16,913 bases of DNA from NCBI GenBank assembly GCA_007132365.1, contig SLOS01000348.1:1-16913 (forward strand), given 5' to 3'. The position numbers were made by a program, and so were the translations under genes. Below, piece by piece: positions 1 through 7,452 of this stretch (positions are counted from its first letter, which is position 1; each line of letters begins with the position of its first letter). The notes under the pieces were generated by a model. The model searched no databases. It was given only the letters and a program-made list of their open reading frames with translations, and had not been told where the DNA came from. This stretch comes from Bacteroidales bacterium. GTDB lineage: Bacteria > Bacteroidota > Bacteroidia > Bacteroidales > PUMT01.

Positions 1-293
1 AGGGTAATATTGTTCTCCCGGCAATTCTGTTTCAGCTTTTCCACCTGAACCCTGCTTAACTCCTCATGGATTGTAAGGTGCTGATTTACAGTGGGGACAT
101 TATGGTCGGCTGTGGCAACCGTTTTTTCAGGCCGGAAAACAACGGCTTCCCTCTCCTTTAGTCCGCCAAAAGCCTGCGGACTGGTGACCTCATGTATGAA
201 ATGACGGTCAATATAAAGCACAGAGGGTCCCTCCGGCACATTATGAACAATATGCCTGTCCCATATCTTGTCAAAAATTGTCTGTTTACTCAA
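1..293 (-). CDS. leuC: 3-isopropylmalate dehydratase large subunit, N-terminal part (runs off the left edge)
   Basis: Isomerises 2-isopropylmalate to 3-isopropylmalate, the second step of leucine synthesis, as an aconitase-family [4Fe-4S] enzyme paired with LeuD. Only the first 97 residues lie in the window. They begin SKQTIFDKIWDRHIV and contain YIDRHFIHEVTSPQAFGGL and the substrate-site stretch TADHNVPT, all typical of the LeuC N-terminus. The iron-sulfur cysteines would lie beyond the edge. No ATG fits. I place the start at a TTG at 291-293, because this gives the usual family N-terminus and an in-frame stop lies at 321-323; an ATT at 312-314 is a less likely alternative. The gene starts 34 bases after the leuA stop, so it is very likely the next gene of the ilv-leu operon, with leuD and leuB expected further on (inference). 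Confidence 0.93.
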   Translation of the reverse strand, partial: MSKQTIFDKIWDRHIVHNVPEGPSVLYIDRHFIHEVTSPQAFGGLKEREAVVFRPEKTVATADHNVPTVNQHLTIHEELSRVQVEKLKQNCRENNIT

Positions 294-327
294 TTTTAAA
301 GTTTTTGCTGCAATAAATACTCAATTC

Positions 328-1824
328 TCATGATATTTTACCAAGTGCATCCAGGAAAGCTTCGACTGATGCGGTAACAATATCAGTATGAGCAGAGAAA
401 CCATAATATATATCTCCCTTGTGCTCAACCTGGACATGGACTTTACCCAGGTCATCACTGCCCCTGGTAATGGCCTGTATCAAAAATTCTTCAAGCCTGA
501 CACGCCGTTTGAGAAGATTCTTCACGGCAGTAAATGATGCATCTATAGGTCCGTTACCAGAAGCAGTTTCAGTAAAAACATCACCTTTAAAACTAACCTG
601 CACGGTTGCTGTAGGAATTGTTGATTTGCCGCACATAACCTGCAGGGATACAAGTTCAATGGGGCGCTTCCCTTTTTGCTTCTCCCTGCCGGCAAGTATC
701 TCCAGATCCTCATCGCTTATGTCCTTTTTCTTGTCGGCCAGTTCAAGAAAGCGATTGTAAATATCATCAAGCTCTTTAGTTTCAAACTCATACGCCAGCA
801 ATTGCAGCCTGTGCTTAAGAGCTGCTCTTCCGCTGCGGGCCGTAAGGACAATTGCTGACTCTTTAACTCCAACTTCAGCGGGATCAATTATTTCATAGTT
901 CTGCCTGTACTTAAGGACACCGTCCTGGTGAATACCGGAAGAATGGGCGAATGCATTCCTGCCCACTATTGCTTTGTTGGGCTGAACCGGCATATGCATA
1001 AGAGTGGAAACCAGTTTGCTTGATTTCATTATCTGCCTGGAATCAATACCTGTTTCAAAATCAAGTGCATGATGGCTTTTAATTGCCATCACAACCTCTT
1101 CAAGGGAGGTGTTGCCTGCGCGCTCACCTATCCCGTTTACAGTTACCTCTGCCTGGCGGGCTCCGTTCATTATACCGGAAAGAGTGTTAGCCGTAGCCAT
1201 ACCAAGATCATTGTGACAGTGCGTTGAGATTATGGCCTTATCAATGTTGGGAACATTATTTACCAGGAAAGCTATCTTCTCACCGTATTCGTATGGAAGG
1301 CAATAACCGGTGGTATCAGGGATATTGACTACCGTGGCGCCTGCCTTTATAACTGATTCGATCACCCTGGCAAGATATTCATTATCAGTTCGCCCAGCAT
1401 CTTCTGCATAAAACTCCACATCGTCAACAAATTTTCTTGCATACTTTACAGCCTCGACAGCACGCTTGAGAATATCTTCGGGGTTTGAATTAAGCTTATG
1501 TTTGATATGGTATTCAGAAGTACCTATGCCCGTGTGGATCCTTTTCCTTTTTGCAAATTTTAAAGAATCGGCAGCCACCTCAATATCCTTGTTTACAGCT
1601 CTTGTCAGAGCACATATTACCGGAGCCTCAATGATTTTGGATATTTCAACAACCGAGTTGAAATCACCGGGACTGGAAACGGGGAAGCCCGCTTCAATAA
1701 TATCCACTCCCAGTTTTTCAAGCTGGCGCGCAATTTCAATTTTTTCAATTGTGTTGAGCTGGCAGCCGGGTACCTGTTCACCATCTCTGAGAGTAGTGTC
1801 AAAAATCTGAATCTTACTGGTCAT
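328..1824 (-). CDS. leuA: 2-isopropylmalate synthase
   Basis: Condenses acetyl-CoA with 2-oxoisovalerate to 2-isopropylmalate, the committed step to leucine, in the cytoplasm. The 498 residues match the usual LeuA length. The N-terminal TIM-barrel domain has the DTTLRDGEQ motif (residues 9-17, with Arg13 and Asp14), the metal-binding HCHNDLG (His202, His204) and NGIGERAGN (230-238). HSSGIHQDG lies in the linker region, and a C-terminal regulatory dimer domain fills roughly residues 370-498. In the family that last domain binds leucine for feedback inhibition, so the enzyme is probably controlled both allosterically and through the operon leader. It follows ilvC by 60 bases. Homocitrate and citramalate synthases share the barrel, but the HCHNDLG context, the full regulatory domain and the ilvC/leuC neighbours favour LeuA. 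Confidence 0.96.
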   Translation of the reverse strand: MTSKIQIFDTTLRDGEQVPGCQLNTIEKIEIARQLEKLGVDIIEAGFPVSSPGDFNSVVEISKIIEAPVICALTRAVNKDIEVAADSLKFAKRKRIHTGIGTSEYHIKHKLNSNPEDILKRAVEAVKYARKFVDDVEFYAEDAGRTDNEYLARVIESVIKAGATVVNIPDTTGYCLPYEYGEKIAFLVNNVPNIDKAIISTHCHNDLGMATANTLSGIMNGARQAEVTVNGIGERAGNTSLEEVVMAIKSHHALDFETGIDSRQIMKSSKLVSTLMHMPVQPNKAIVGRNAFAHSSGIHQDGVLKYRQNYEIIDPAEVGVKESAIVLTARSGRAALKHRLQLLAYEFETKELDDIYNRFLELADKKKDISDEDLEILAGREKQKGKRPIELVSLQVMCGKSTIPTATVQVSFKGDVFTETASGNGPIDASFTAVKNLLKRRVRLEEFLIQAITRGSDDLGKVHVQVEHKGDIYYGFSAHTDIVTASVEAFLDALGKIS

Positions 1825-1884
1825 ATCAATTGTTTTTAATTAATTTTTAGTTATGAATTCAGGCTAATATTTATCTGTTATAAG

Positions 1885-2934
1885 TTACTTATTTTCCGGA
1901 CGTAACTTCCTGACCTCGGACCCTGCAAGCCACATCTCCGATTCACGCAACTCTTTAAGTTCTATTTCAAGCATATCCTTGTAGTTGTCCGCGCCGGTTG
2001 ATTCCAAAACCCTTTTGCATTCTTCGCCGGATTTTACCTTATTGTAGAGATCAGTGAATACAGGCAGTGTCGCTTCCCTGAATTTAGGTCTCCAGTCTAG
2101 AGCACCACGCTGAGCTGTTGCACTGCAGTTTGCATACATCCAGTCCATACCCTTTTCATCAACAAGACGGATAAGGCTCTGGGTGAGCTCTTCAACGGTC
2201 TCATTAAATGCCTCACTCGGAGAATGACCATTCTGGCGCAGCACCTGGTACTGGGCATCCATTATTCCGGCCAGGGCACCCATCAATACACCACGCTCAC
2301 CGGTGAGGTCACTATACACCTCAGATTCAAAGGTAGTCGGGAAAAGGTAACCTGAGCCAATAGCAATACCAAGGGCCTTGGTTCGCTCTTCCGCCCTGCC
2401 AGTGTAATCCTGAAAAACCGCATAACTTGAATTGATCCCTGCACCGGCCAGAAAATTTCTGCGCACACTGGTTCCTGAACCTTTTGGAGCACATAGTATG
2501 ACATCCACATTGGGAGGTGGTACCACACCTGTCTGGTCCTTGTAGGTTATAGAAAAGCCGTGGGAAAAATAGAGCGCATCACCCTCGTTAAGACAGGACT
2601 TGACCAGGGGCCAGATCGAACGTTGTGCAGCATCGGATACCAGGTACTGAATTATAGTGCCTTTACCGGCAGCTTCCTCAATCGGAAAAAGAGTTTTACC
2701 CGGAACCCAGCCATCATTTACAGCCTTGTCCCAGTCCGCCTTGAATTCAGGAGCCTGTCCGACAATAACATTTATGCCATTGTCCTTCATATTAAGTGCC
2801 TGGGCAGGACCCTGCACACCATATCCGATAACTGTTACCAGCTCGTCCTTAAGAACTTCCCGTGCCTTTTCTATTGAAAATTCATCACGGGTTACAACGG
2901 TTTCTTCTACACCGCCAAAATTAATTTTTGCCAT
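1885..2934 (-). CDS. ilvC: ketol-acid reductoisomerase, NADP-dependent
   Basis: Converts 2-acetolactate to 2,3-dihydroxyisovalerate (and the isoleucine homologue) by alkyl migration and NADPH reduction, using Mg2+. From the chosen start it has 349 residues, near class I length rather than the 491 of the E. coli class II enzyme. The nucleotide loop is GYGVQGPAQALNMKDNG, the next motif is CAPKGSGTSVR, and the metal-binding acidic residues are in YSDLTGERG and FNETVEELTQ. The C-terminal half (NGHSPSEAFNETVEELTQ, TAQRGALDW, final EVRKLRPENK) resembles fungal mitochondrial Ilv5 as I recall it, more than typical bacterial class I enzymes. The frame could also start at TTG 2943 or ATG 2940. I chose ATG 2934 because MAKINFGG is the usual beginning in the phylum. 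There are 20 bases between the ilvN stop and this start. Confidence 0.96.
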   Translation of the reverse strand: MAKINFGGVEETVVTRDEFSIEKAREVLKDELVTVIGYGVQGPAQALNMKDNGINVIVGQAPEFKADWDKAVNDGWVPGKTLFPIEEAAGKGTIIQYLVSDAAQRSIWPLVKSCLNEGDALYFSHGFSITYKDQTGVVPPPNVDVILCAPKGSGTSVRRNFLAGAGINSSYAVFQDYTGRAEERTKALGIAIGSGYLFPTTFESEVYSDLTGERGVLMGALAGIMDAQYQVLRQNGHSPSEAFNETVEELTQSLIRLVDEKGMDWMYANCSATAQRGALDWRPKFREATLPVFTDLYNKVKSGEECKRVLESTGADNYKDMLEIELKELRESEMWLAGSEVRKLRPENK

Positions 2935-2954
2935 AATCATCAATTTTATTTTTA

Positions 2955-3515
2955 TTATTGAGTGTCAATTTTAACATCAGGGTTTACACCATTTTTCACC
3001 AGTTTCCTGAGATAACTGTTGAGCGGTTCCTTTTTAAGCTTGTTGATCGCAACCCTGCCGGACCTTGTAAACTGGGTCACCCCGTAAGGATCAAGTTTAT
3101 CAAACAATTCCTGAGTCTCATGCTTGTGGCCGGTCTTTTCAATTACCGCATATTCGGCTGTCATTTCAAGTATCCTTGCACCATATTGGCGAACAAGCTT
3201 TTCGATCTCGTTACCCTCAAAAAGGGCGGCGGTGGGAACCTTGTAGAGAGCAATTTCCTGATATATGATCTCATCCTGTGAGAAAGAATAGGCCTTCAGC
3301 ACATCAATACGCTTTTCAACCTGCCTTACAAGAAGATCCACCTCTTCCCTGGTTGAATAGATAACGATGGTGAACTTGTGTATTCCCTCGATGGCTGATT
3401 CCGATGTTGTCAGGCTTTCAATATTTATATGCCTCCTGGTAAATACTGTGGTTATCTGATTCAGTATTCCAACACGATTTTCGGAAAAAATTGTCAGGGT
3501 GAATTCCTGTCGCAT
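2955..3515 (-). CDS. ilvN: acetolactate synthase small (regulatory) subunit
   Basis: Regulatory subunit of acetohydroxyacid synthase. In this family it binds valine, confers feedback inhibition and activates the large subunit. The 186 residues begin with an ACT domain (about residues 4-75: FTLTIFSENRVGILNQITTVFTRR with the conserved NRVG turn, then INIESLTTSESA). A second domain follows (KVPTAALFEGNEIEKLVRQYGARILEM, about 92-160) of the type found in AHAS small subunits. The length suits an IlvH/IlvN-type protein with one ACT domain plus the C-terminal domain. The ATG at 3513-3515 is the natural start. The gene lies between ilvB and ilvC, 63 bases after ilvB, as expected for a co-transcribed catalytic/regulatory pair. 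ilvH would be an equally valid symbol. Confidence 0.95.
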   Translation of the reverse strand: MRQEFTLTIFSENRVGILNQITTVFTRRHINIESLTTSESAIEGIHKFTIVIYSTREEVDLLVRQVEKRIDVLKAYSFSQDEIIYQEIALYKVPTAALFEGNEIEKLVRQYGARILEMTAEYAVIEKTGHKHETQELFDKLDPYGVTQFTRSGRVAINKLKKEPLNSYLRKLVKNGVNPDVKIDTQ

Positions 3516-3578
3516 ATTATTGTATTATTAATGTTTCTGATTATAAATAAAATTTATCTGTCCCAAAAGACCTGACTG

Positions 3579-5312
3579 CTATTCCAGTATTATATCTTCA
3601 ACAGATGCTCCGGCCGGCACCATAGGAAAGACATTGCCTTCCTTTTCAACGACCACCTCGAGCAAAAACGGGCCCTCCGCACTTACCATTTTTTTGATAG
3701 CCTTATCCAGGTCATCCCGTTTTGTAACTTCAACTGAAGGAATATAATACCCTTTCGATATGGTCTGGAAATCGGGGTTTATCAGTTCAGTGGAGGCATA
3801 CCTGTGGTCAAAGAAAAGTTCCTGCCACTGCCTTACCATTCCAAGGAAGTTATTATTAAGCAGGACTATTTTCACGGGTACCTTGGACTGGTATATGGTT
3901 CCAAGTTCCTGAATCGTCATCTGGAATCCGCCATCGCCCACAAAAAGACAGACCGGACGGTCAGGTCTGCCAAGTTTGGCACCTATGGCCGCAGGTAATC
4001 CAAAACCCATGGTGCCCAATCCGCCACTGGTTATGACGGAGCGGGACTGCCTGAACTTAAAGTAGCGCCATGCTACCATCTGGTGCTGTCCGACATCGGT
4101 CACCATGATGGCATCATCATTGAAGGCTTCGGAAACCCTTCGAACGACTTCTGCCATGGTAAGTTCAGGCTTTTCAGGATACAATTCACGTTCAATAAGC
4201 CTTTCATACTCTATCCTGTAACATGCCCGGAACTCCTCAAGCCATTCCTCGTGCTCATTATTACTTACCCTCGATGTCAGCATCGGAAGACTATCCTTCA
4301 CATTACCCAGTATTGGGGCGTCAGCATGAATTATCTTATTTATCTCGGCAGGATCAATGTCCATATGAATTATCTTTGCGTTGGTGGCATAACGTCGGGT
4401 ATCAGCTGTAACCCTGTCGTCAAACCTCATTCCTATGCCAATTATCAGATCGCATTCATTGGTTTTAAGGTTGGGCCCGTAATTCCCATGCATACCCAGT
4501 CCCCCGACATTCAGCTTATGGTCTGACGGCAGTGCTGAAAGCCCGAGAAGCGTTTGAGCAGCAGGAATTCCTGTTTTTTCAAGAAATTCCTTCAGTTCTG
4601 CTTCAGCACCCGCAATTACCACACCCTGTCCAATCAGCGCAAGGGGTTTTTTGGCAAGATTTATCAGCCTGGCAGCCTCTTCAACCTGGCCGGGATCAAT
4701 AATGGGATACGGTGTATAACTTCTTATTGAAACTGTTGGTTTATATAGGTATTCCAGCGAACCAAACTGGGCATCCTTGGTTATATCAAGCAATACCGGG
4801 CCAGGACGGCCGCTCCTGGCAATATAAAAGGCCCTGGCAAATGCCCAGGGTATCTCATCAGCACGGGTAATCTGGTAGTTCCATTTAGTCACGGGCTGAG
4901 TGATCCCAACCACATCAGTTTCCTGAAACGCATCTGTGCCTAGGAGTGCTGACCCTACCTGTCCGGAAATAACAACAACCGGAGTGGAGTCAATCATTGC
5001 ATCGGCAATACCGGTAACTGCATTGGTGGCTGCGGGTCCTGATGTTACTAGGCTTACCCCTACCCTTCCGGTCGCCCGGGCATATCCCTGGGCAGCGTGT
5101 ACTGCTCCCTGCTCGTGCCTTACAAGGATATGGTTCAACTTTTCCTTATAAGAATAGAGGGCATCATATACAGGCATGATAGCGCCTCCCGGATATCCAA
5201 AGAGAATTTCCACCCCCTCGTTTACAAGAGATTCCATAACGGCCTGTGCACCGGTCATGGTAACCGGCTTTTTTTTGGATTCTTCCATCAATGTATTTGT
5301 TTGTTTGTCCAT
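3579..5312 (-). CDS. ilvB: acetolactate synthase large (catalytic) subunit
   Basis: Thiamine-diphosphate enzyme that makes 2-acetolactate from two pyruvates, or 2-aceto-2-hydroxybutyrate from pyruvate and 2-oxobutyrate, as the shared first step of valine, leucine and isoleucine synthesis. The 577 residues show the usual three domains. The N-terminal TPP domain has GYPGGAIMPVYDAL and the cofactor-activating Glu67 in RHEQGAVHAAQGYARATG. A middle FAD-binding domain is followed by the C-terminal TPP/Mg2+ domain, with GDGGFQM (459-465) and NNNFLGMVRQWQ (486-497), the Mg2+-diphosphate motif. QTTF-type oxalyl-CoA or pyruvate-oxidase relatives are unlikely, given the adjoining ilvN. About 15 extra N-terminal residues (MDKQTNTLMEESKKK) precede the conserved core; a start at the internal Met19 would also give a complete core. 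Confidence 0.96.
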   Translation of the reverse strand: MDKQTNTLMEESKKKPVTMTGAQAVMESLVNEGVEILFGYPGGAIMPVYDALYSYKEKLNHILVRHEQGAVHAAQGYARATGRVGVSLVTSGPAATNAVTGIADAMIDSTPVVVISGQVGSALLGTDAFQETDVVGITQPVTKWNYQITRADEIPWAFARAFYIARSGRPGPVLLDITKDAQFGSLEYLYKPTVSIRSYTPYPIIDPGQVEEAARLINLAKKPLALIGQGVVIAGAEAELKEFLEKTGIPAAQTLLGLSALPSDHKLNVGGLGMHGNYGPNLKTNECDLIIGIGMRFDDRVTADTRRYATNAKIIHMDIDPAEINKIIHADAPILGNVKDSLPMLTSRVSNNEHEEWLEEFRACYRIEYERLIERELYPEKPELTMAEVVRRVSEAFNDDAIMVTDVGQHQMVAWRYFKFRQSRSVITSGGLGTMGFGLPAAIGAKLGRPDRPVCLFVGDGGFQMTIQELGTIYQSKVPVKIVLLNNNFLGMVRQWQELFFDHRYASTELINPDFQTISKGYYIPSVEVTKRDDLDKAIKKMVSAEGPFLLEVVVEKEGNVFPMVPAGASVEDIILE

Positions 5313-5357
5313 ATTATTCGATTTATTTTGATTCTTTCTGAAACATCTGAAAGTTTC

Positions 5358-7214
5358 CTATGACTTTTCAGCCGAAATAAAGCTTTCAGGTAAAACTCTT
5401 ACAGCACCCGTATCGGCGGAGGTTACAATGGAAGCATAAAACTTCAGTGCATTTGAAACCTGTCTTTTACGCTCACCCGGTGACCATGCATTTTCTCCGC
5501 GCAGCAATTCTTCCTGCCGGCGGTTTTCCAGCTCTTCAGCAGATAAATCCAGATCAATGGTTCTTGCGGGAATATCAATCACTATCCTGTCCCCGTCCCT
5601 TATCAGGGCTATTTCACCTCCGGCAGCAGCCTCCGGGGAAACATGTCCTATGGAAAGCCCCGATGTGCCACCGGAGAAGCGTCCATCAGTTATAAGGGCA
5701 CATTTCACACCCAGACCGGCGGACTTCAGATAGGATGTCGGATAGAGCATTTCCTGCATACCAGGTCCGCCACGCGGACCTTCATAGCGGATCACCACTA
5801 CATCACCCTCACTGACCCGGCCATCCAGGATCGCTTTACATGCATCATCCTGGGATTCAAAAACCCTGGCATATCCTTCAAATTTATGAACAGAGGGATC
5901 CACTCCTGCTGTTTTAACTATGCTGCCTTTTTGCGCAATATTGCCATACAGCACCGCAAGTCCCCCGTCATCCGAATAAGCATTACCGGCCGACCTTATA
6001 CAGCCTTTTTCCCGGTCCAGGTCCAGGTTTTCATACATGGCCCGCTGGGAACCCATGGTAAGATTGTGAAAGCCACCCGGTGCGCTGCCATAAATATCCC
6101 ATGCCTTATCCAAAGCAGATGAATGTCTTACATCATAATTGGCAATTGCTTCCCTAAGGCTGGGATAATCAACCCTAAATGCATCCACGTCAATCAGTCC
6201 GGCATCATTTAAAACGGCCATAATACCCAGAACTCCACCTGCACGGTTCACATCCTCAACATGATAGCTGCTGCTGGGAGCTACTTTGCATAATACAGGA
6301 GTATTGCGGGAAAGCCTGTCAATATCATTCATTGTAAAATCCACGCCTGCTTCATGTGCAATAGCCAGCAGATGTAATACGGTATTTGTTGATCCGCCCA
6401 TTGCAATATCCAGTCTCATCGCATTCATAAAAGCATTCTTTTTTGCAATTGACCTCGGTAAAACCTTATCATCTCCATCCATGTAATATCTGTTGGCCAG
6501 CTTTACAATAAGAGAAGCAGCATCCTCGAACAGGCCTGTACGGTTCATATGGGTTGCCACTACTGTACCATTCCCGGGAAGTGCAAGGCCAAGTGCTTCA
6601 TTGAGACAATTCATTGAATTTGCGGTAAACATTCCCGAACATGATCCGCAGGTGGGACATGCATTTTTTTCAACATTATAGATATCCTCATCAGAAACAG
6701 TGGGATCAGCTGAGATAACCATAGCATCGACAAGATCGACTGGATTGCCTCCCACTTTTCCTGCTTCCATGGGGCCGCCGGAGACAAATACGGTCGGTAT
6801 ATTGAGCCTCATTGCAGCCATAAGCATACCGGGGGTTATTTTATCGCAGTTACTGATACATACCATCGCATCAGCACAATGAGCATTAATCATAAACTCA
6901 ACACTGTCGGCTATAAGCTCACGTGAGGGCAGGGAGTAAAGCATCCCGTCATGACCCATTGCGATACCATCATCAACAGCGATAGTATTGAATTCAGCTG
7001 CAAAGCAACCCTGTTTTTCAATCCACTTTTTCATTTTCTGACCGATGGAGTGCAGATGGGCATGACCCGGGACGAACTGTGTAAATGAATTTGCAATTGC
7101 AATAAGTGGCTTACCCATCTGCTCATTATTCATTCCGTTGGCCCGCCAGAGGCTTCTTGCGCCTGCATTTAGCCTTCCCCTGGTAGTCGTATCGCTTCTA
7201 AGAATCCGTTTCAT
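5358..7214 (-). CDS. ilvD: dihydroxy-acid dehydratase
   Basis: Dehydrates 2,3-dihydroxyisovalerate and its isoleucine homologue to the 2-oxo acids, using an iron-sulfur cluster and Mg2+. The 618 residues match the roughly 616-residue E. coli enzyme closely over the whole N-terminal half (TTTRGR, NSFTQFVPGH, FNTIAVDDGIAMGH, YSLPSRELIADSVE). Visible ligands are Cys123 with Asp124 and Lys125 in SNCDKITPGM, and the Cys186/189/192 group in CPTCGSCSGMF. The segment after the Asn-Ser of residues 42-43 reads SFTQF, not the ExxPC sequence of the plant-type [2Fe-2S] enzymes. This points to the oxygen-sensitive E. coli-type subfamily (inference from known family members). It is the first structural gene of the operon: its ATG follows the attenuator hairpin by 16 bases, and ilvB follows after 45 bases. 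Confidence 0.97.
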   Translation of the reverse strand: MKRILRSDTTTRGRLNAGARSLWRANGMNNEQMGKPLIAIANSFTQFVPGHAHLHSIGQKMKKWIEKQGCFAAEFNTIAVDDGIAMGHDGMLYSLPSRELIADSVEFMINAHCADAMVCISNCDKITPGMLMAAMRLNIPTVFVSGGPMEAGKVGGNPVDLVDAMVISADPTVSDEDIYNVEKNACPTCGSCSGMFTANSMNCLNEALGLALPGNGTVVATHMNRTGLFEDAASLIVKLANRYYMDGDDKVLPRSIAKKNAFMNAMRLDIAMGGSTNTVLHLLAIAHEAGVDFTMNDIDRLSRNTPVLCKVAPSSSYHVEDVNRAGGVLGIMAVLNDAGLIDVDAFRVDYPSLREAIANYDVRHSSALDKAWDIYGSAPGGFHNLTMGSQRAMYENLDLDREKGCIRSAGNAYSDDGGLAVLYGNIAQKGSIVKTAGVDPSVHKFEGYARVFESQDDACKAILDGRVSEGDVVVIRYEGPRGGPGMQEMLYPTSYLKSAGLGVKCALITDGRFSGGTSGLSIGHVSPEAAAGGEIALIRDGDRIVIDIPARTIDLDLSAEELENRRQEELLRGENAWSPGERKRQVSNALKFYASIVTSADTGAVRVLPESFISAEKS

Positions 7215-7230
7215 TTTCTGTTTTAATGTG

Positions 7231-7261
7231 AAAGCCCCCTCACTTGAAGTGAGAGGGCTTT
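7231..7261 (-). terminator. 3:4 hairpin of the ilv attenuator
   Basis: On the minus strand AAGCCCTCTCACTT (7260-7247) pairs with AAGTGAGGGGGCTT (7245-7232), a 14-bp arm-to-arm match with one C/A mismatch. The innermost pairs open to form the loop, and one more A-T pair can be added at the base. It sits between the leader peptide stop and the ilvD ATG, where an attenuator terminator is expected. The weak point is the U tract: the hairpin is followed by only UUU and then CACAUU, so intrinsic termination may be inefficient. On the plus strand the same hairpin is followed by a better T run, but no plus-strand gene ends there. Confidence 0.75.
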
Positions 7262-7327
7262 TTAGTTTTTAAATGATATTTGATTATCTAAACAACTTTC
7301 TCACTTCTGCCCTGCTATCAAGGAGAA
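7246..7327 (-). promoter_or_regulatory. ilv attenuator: alternative 1:2 and 2:3 pairings
   Basis: Four segments can be read on the minus strand. Segment 1 is TTCTCCTT (7327-7320), inside the Ile-Leu-Leu codons of the leader. Segment 2 is AAGTGAGAA (7306-7298), which pairs with segment 1 over 8 bp with one bulged T. Segment 2, taken as GAAGTGAGA (7307-7299), is also an exact 9-base complement of segment 3, TCTCACTTC (7254-7246). Segment 3 is the 5' arm of the terminator hairpin. A ribosome stalled on the Ile/Leu codons would cover segment 1, free segment 2 to pair with segment 3 and so prevent the 3:4 hairpin. The pairings are seen in the sequence; the regulatory mechanism is inferred by analogy with the enterobacterial ilv and leu attenuators. 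Confidence 0.8.
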
Positions 7328-7361
7328 TAATAAAAAGAATGGTTGTTAGAACAGGTCTCAT
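7284..7361 (-). CDS. ilv operon leader peptide (25 residues)
   Basis: A 25-codon frame from ATG 7359-7361 to TAA 7284-7286. Its N-terminal half is packed with branched-chain residues: after MRP comes VLTTILFIILL, where 8 of 11 residues are Val, Leu or Ile, plus two Thr. The remainder is the charged DSRAEVRKLFR. It lies about 18 bases downstream of the predicted transcription start and 69 bases before the ilvD start codon, and its codons overlap segments 1 and 2 of the attenuator. A ribosome that reaches the stop codon would cover part of segment 2 and so favour the 3:4 hairpin. It probably works as a sensor of charged tRNA-Ile, tRNA-Leu and tRNA-Val rather than as a functional peptide. It is analogous to IlvL of E. 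coli without sharing its sequence. Confidence 0.85.
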   Translation of the reverse strand: MRPVLTTILFIILLDSRAEVRKLFR

Positions 7362-7385
7362 ATGTTATATAGCATAATTCTGGCA

Positions 7386-7415
7386 CAAAAGTATGAAATT
7401 ATAATTAAGATCAAA
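7386..7415 (-). promoter_or_regulatory. promoter of the ilv-leu operon (Bacteroidota type)
   Basis: On the minus strand TACTTTTG (7393-7386) fits the Bacteroidota -7 consensus TAnnTTTG exactly. A TTTG (7415-7412) lies 18 bases upstream, close to the usual -33 position. Transcription would begin near 7379-7381 and give about 20 untranslated bases before the leader peptide ATG at 7361. The placement between the pheA terminator and the leader frame supports independent transcription of the operon. Confidence 0.65.
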
Positions 7416-7424
7416 GAGAATAGT

Positions 7425-7452
7425 GAAAAAAAATATGATTTTTTTCATATTT
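7425..7452 (-). terminator. AT-rich hairpin after pheA, possible terminator
   Basis: Immediately after the pheA stop codon the minus strand reads AAATATGA (7452-7445... arm), six A, then TCATATTT and further T residues. The two 8-base arms (7445-7452 and 7431-7438) are perfectly complementary and the T run continues to about 7426. Only one G-C pair is present, so the stem is weak. The position and T tract suit an intrinsic terminator separating pheA from the ilv promoter, but some read-through seems likely. Confidence 0.45.

Noticed and set aside
4083..4526. Long plus-strand open frame inside ilvB, and similar frames antisense to leuA, ilvC, ilvD and pheA
   Set aside because: They lie opposite well-recognised genes, show no family motifs, and follow from codon bias of the real gene.
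7215..7452. T-box or other riboswitch upstream of ilvD (and likewise upstream of pheA)
   Set aside because: No T-box antiterminator sequence or specifier-loop architecture is visible. The leader frames and pairings explain the regions fully.
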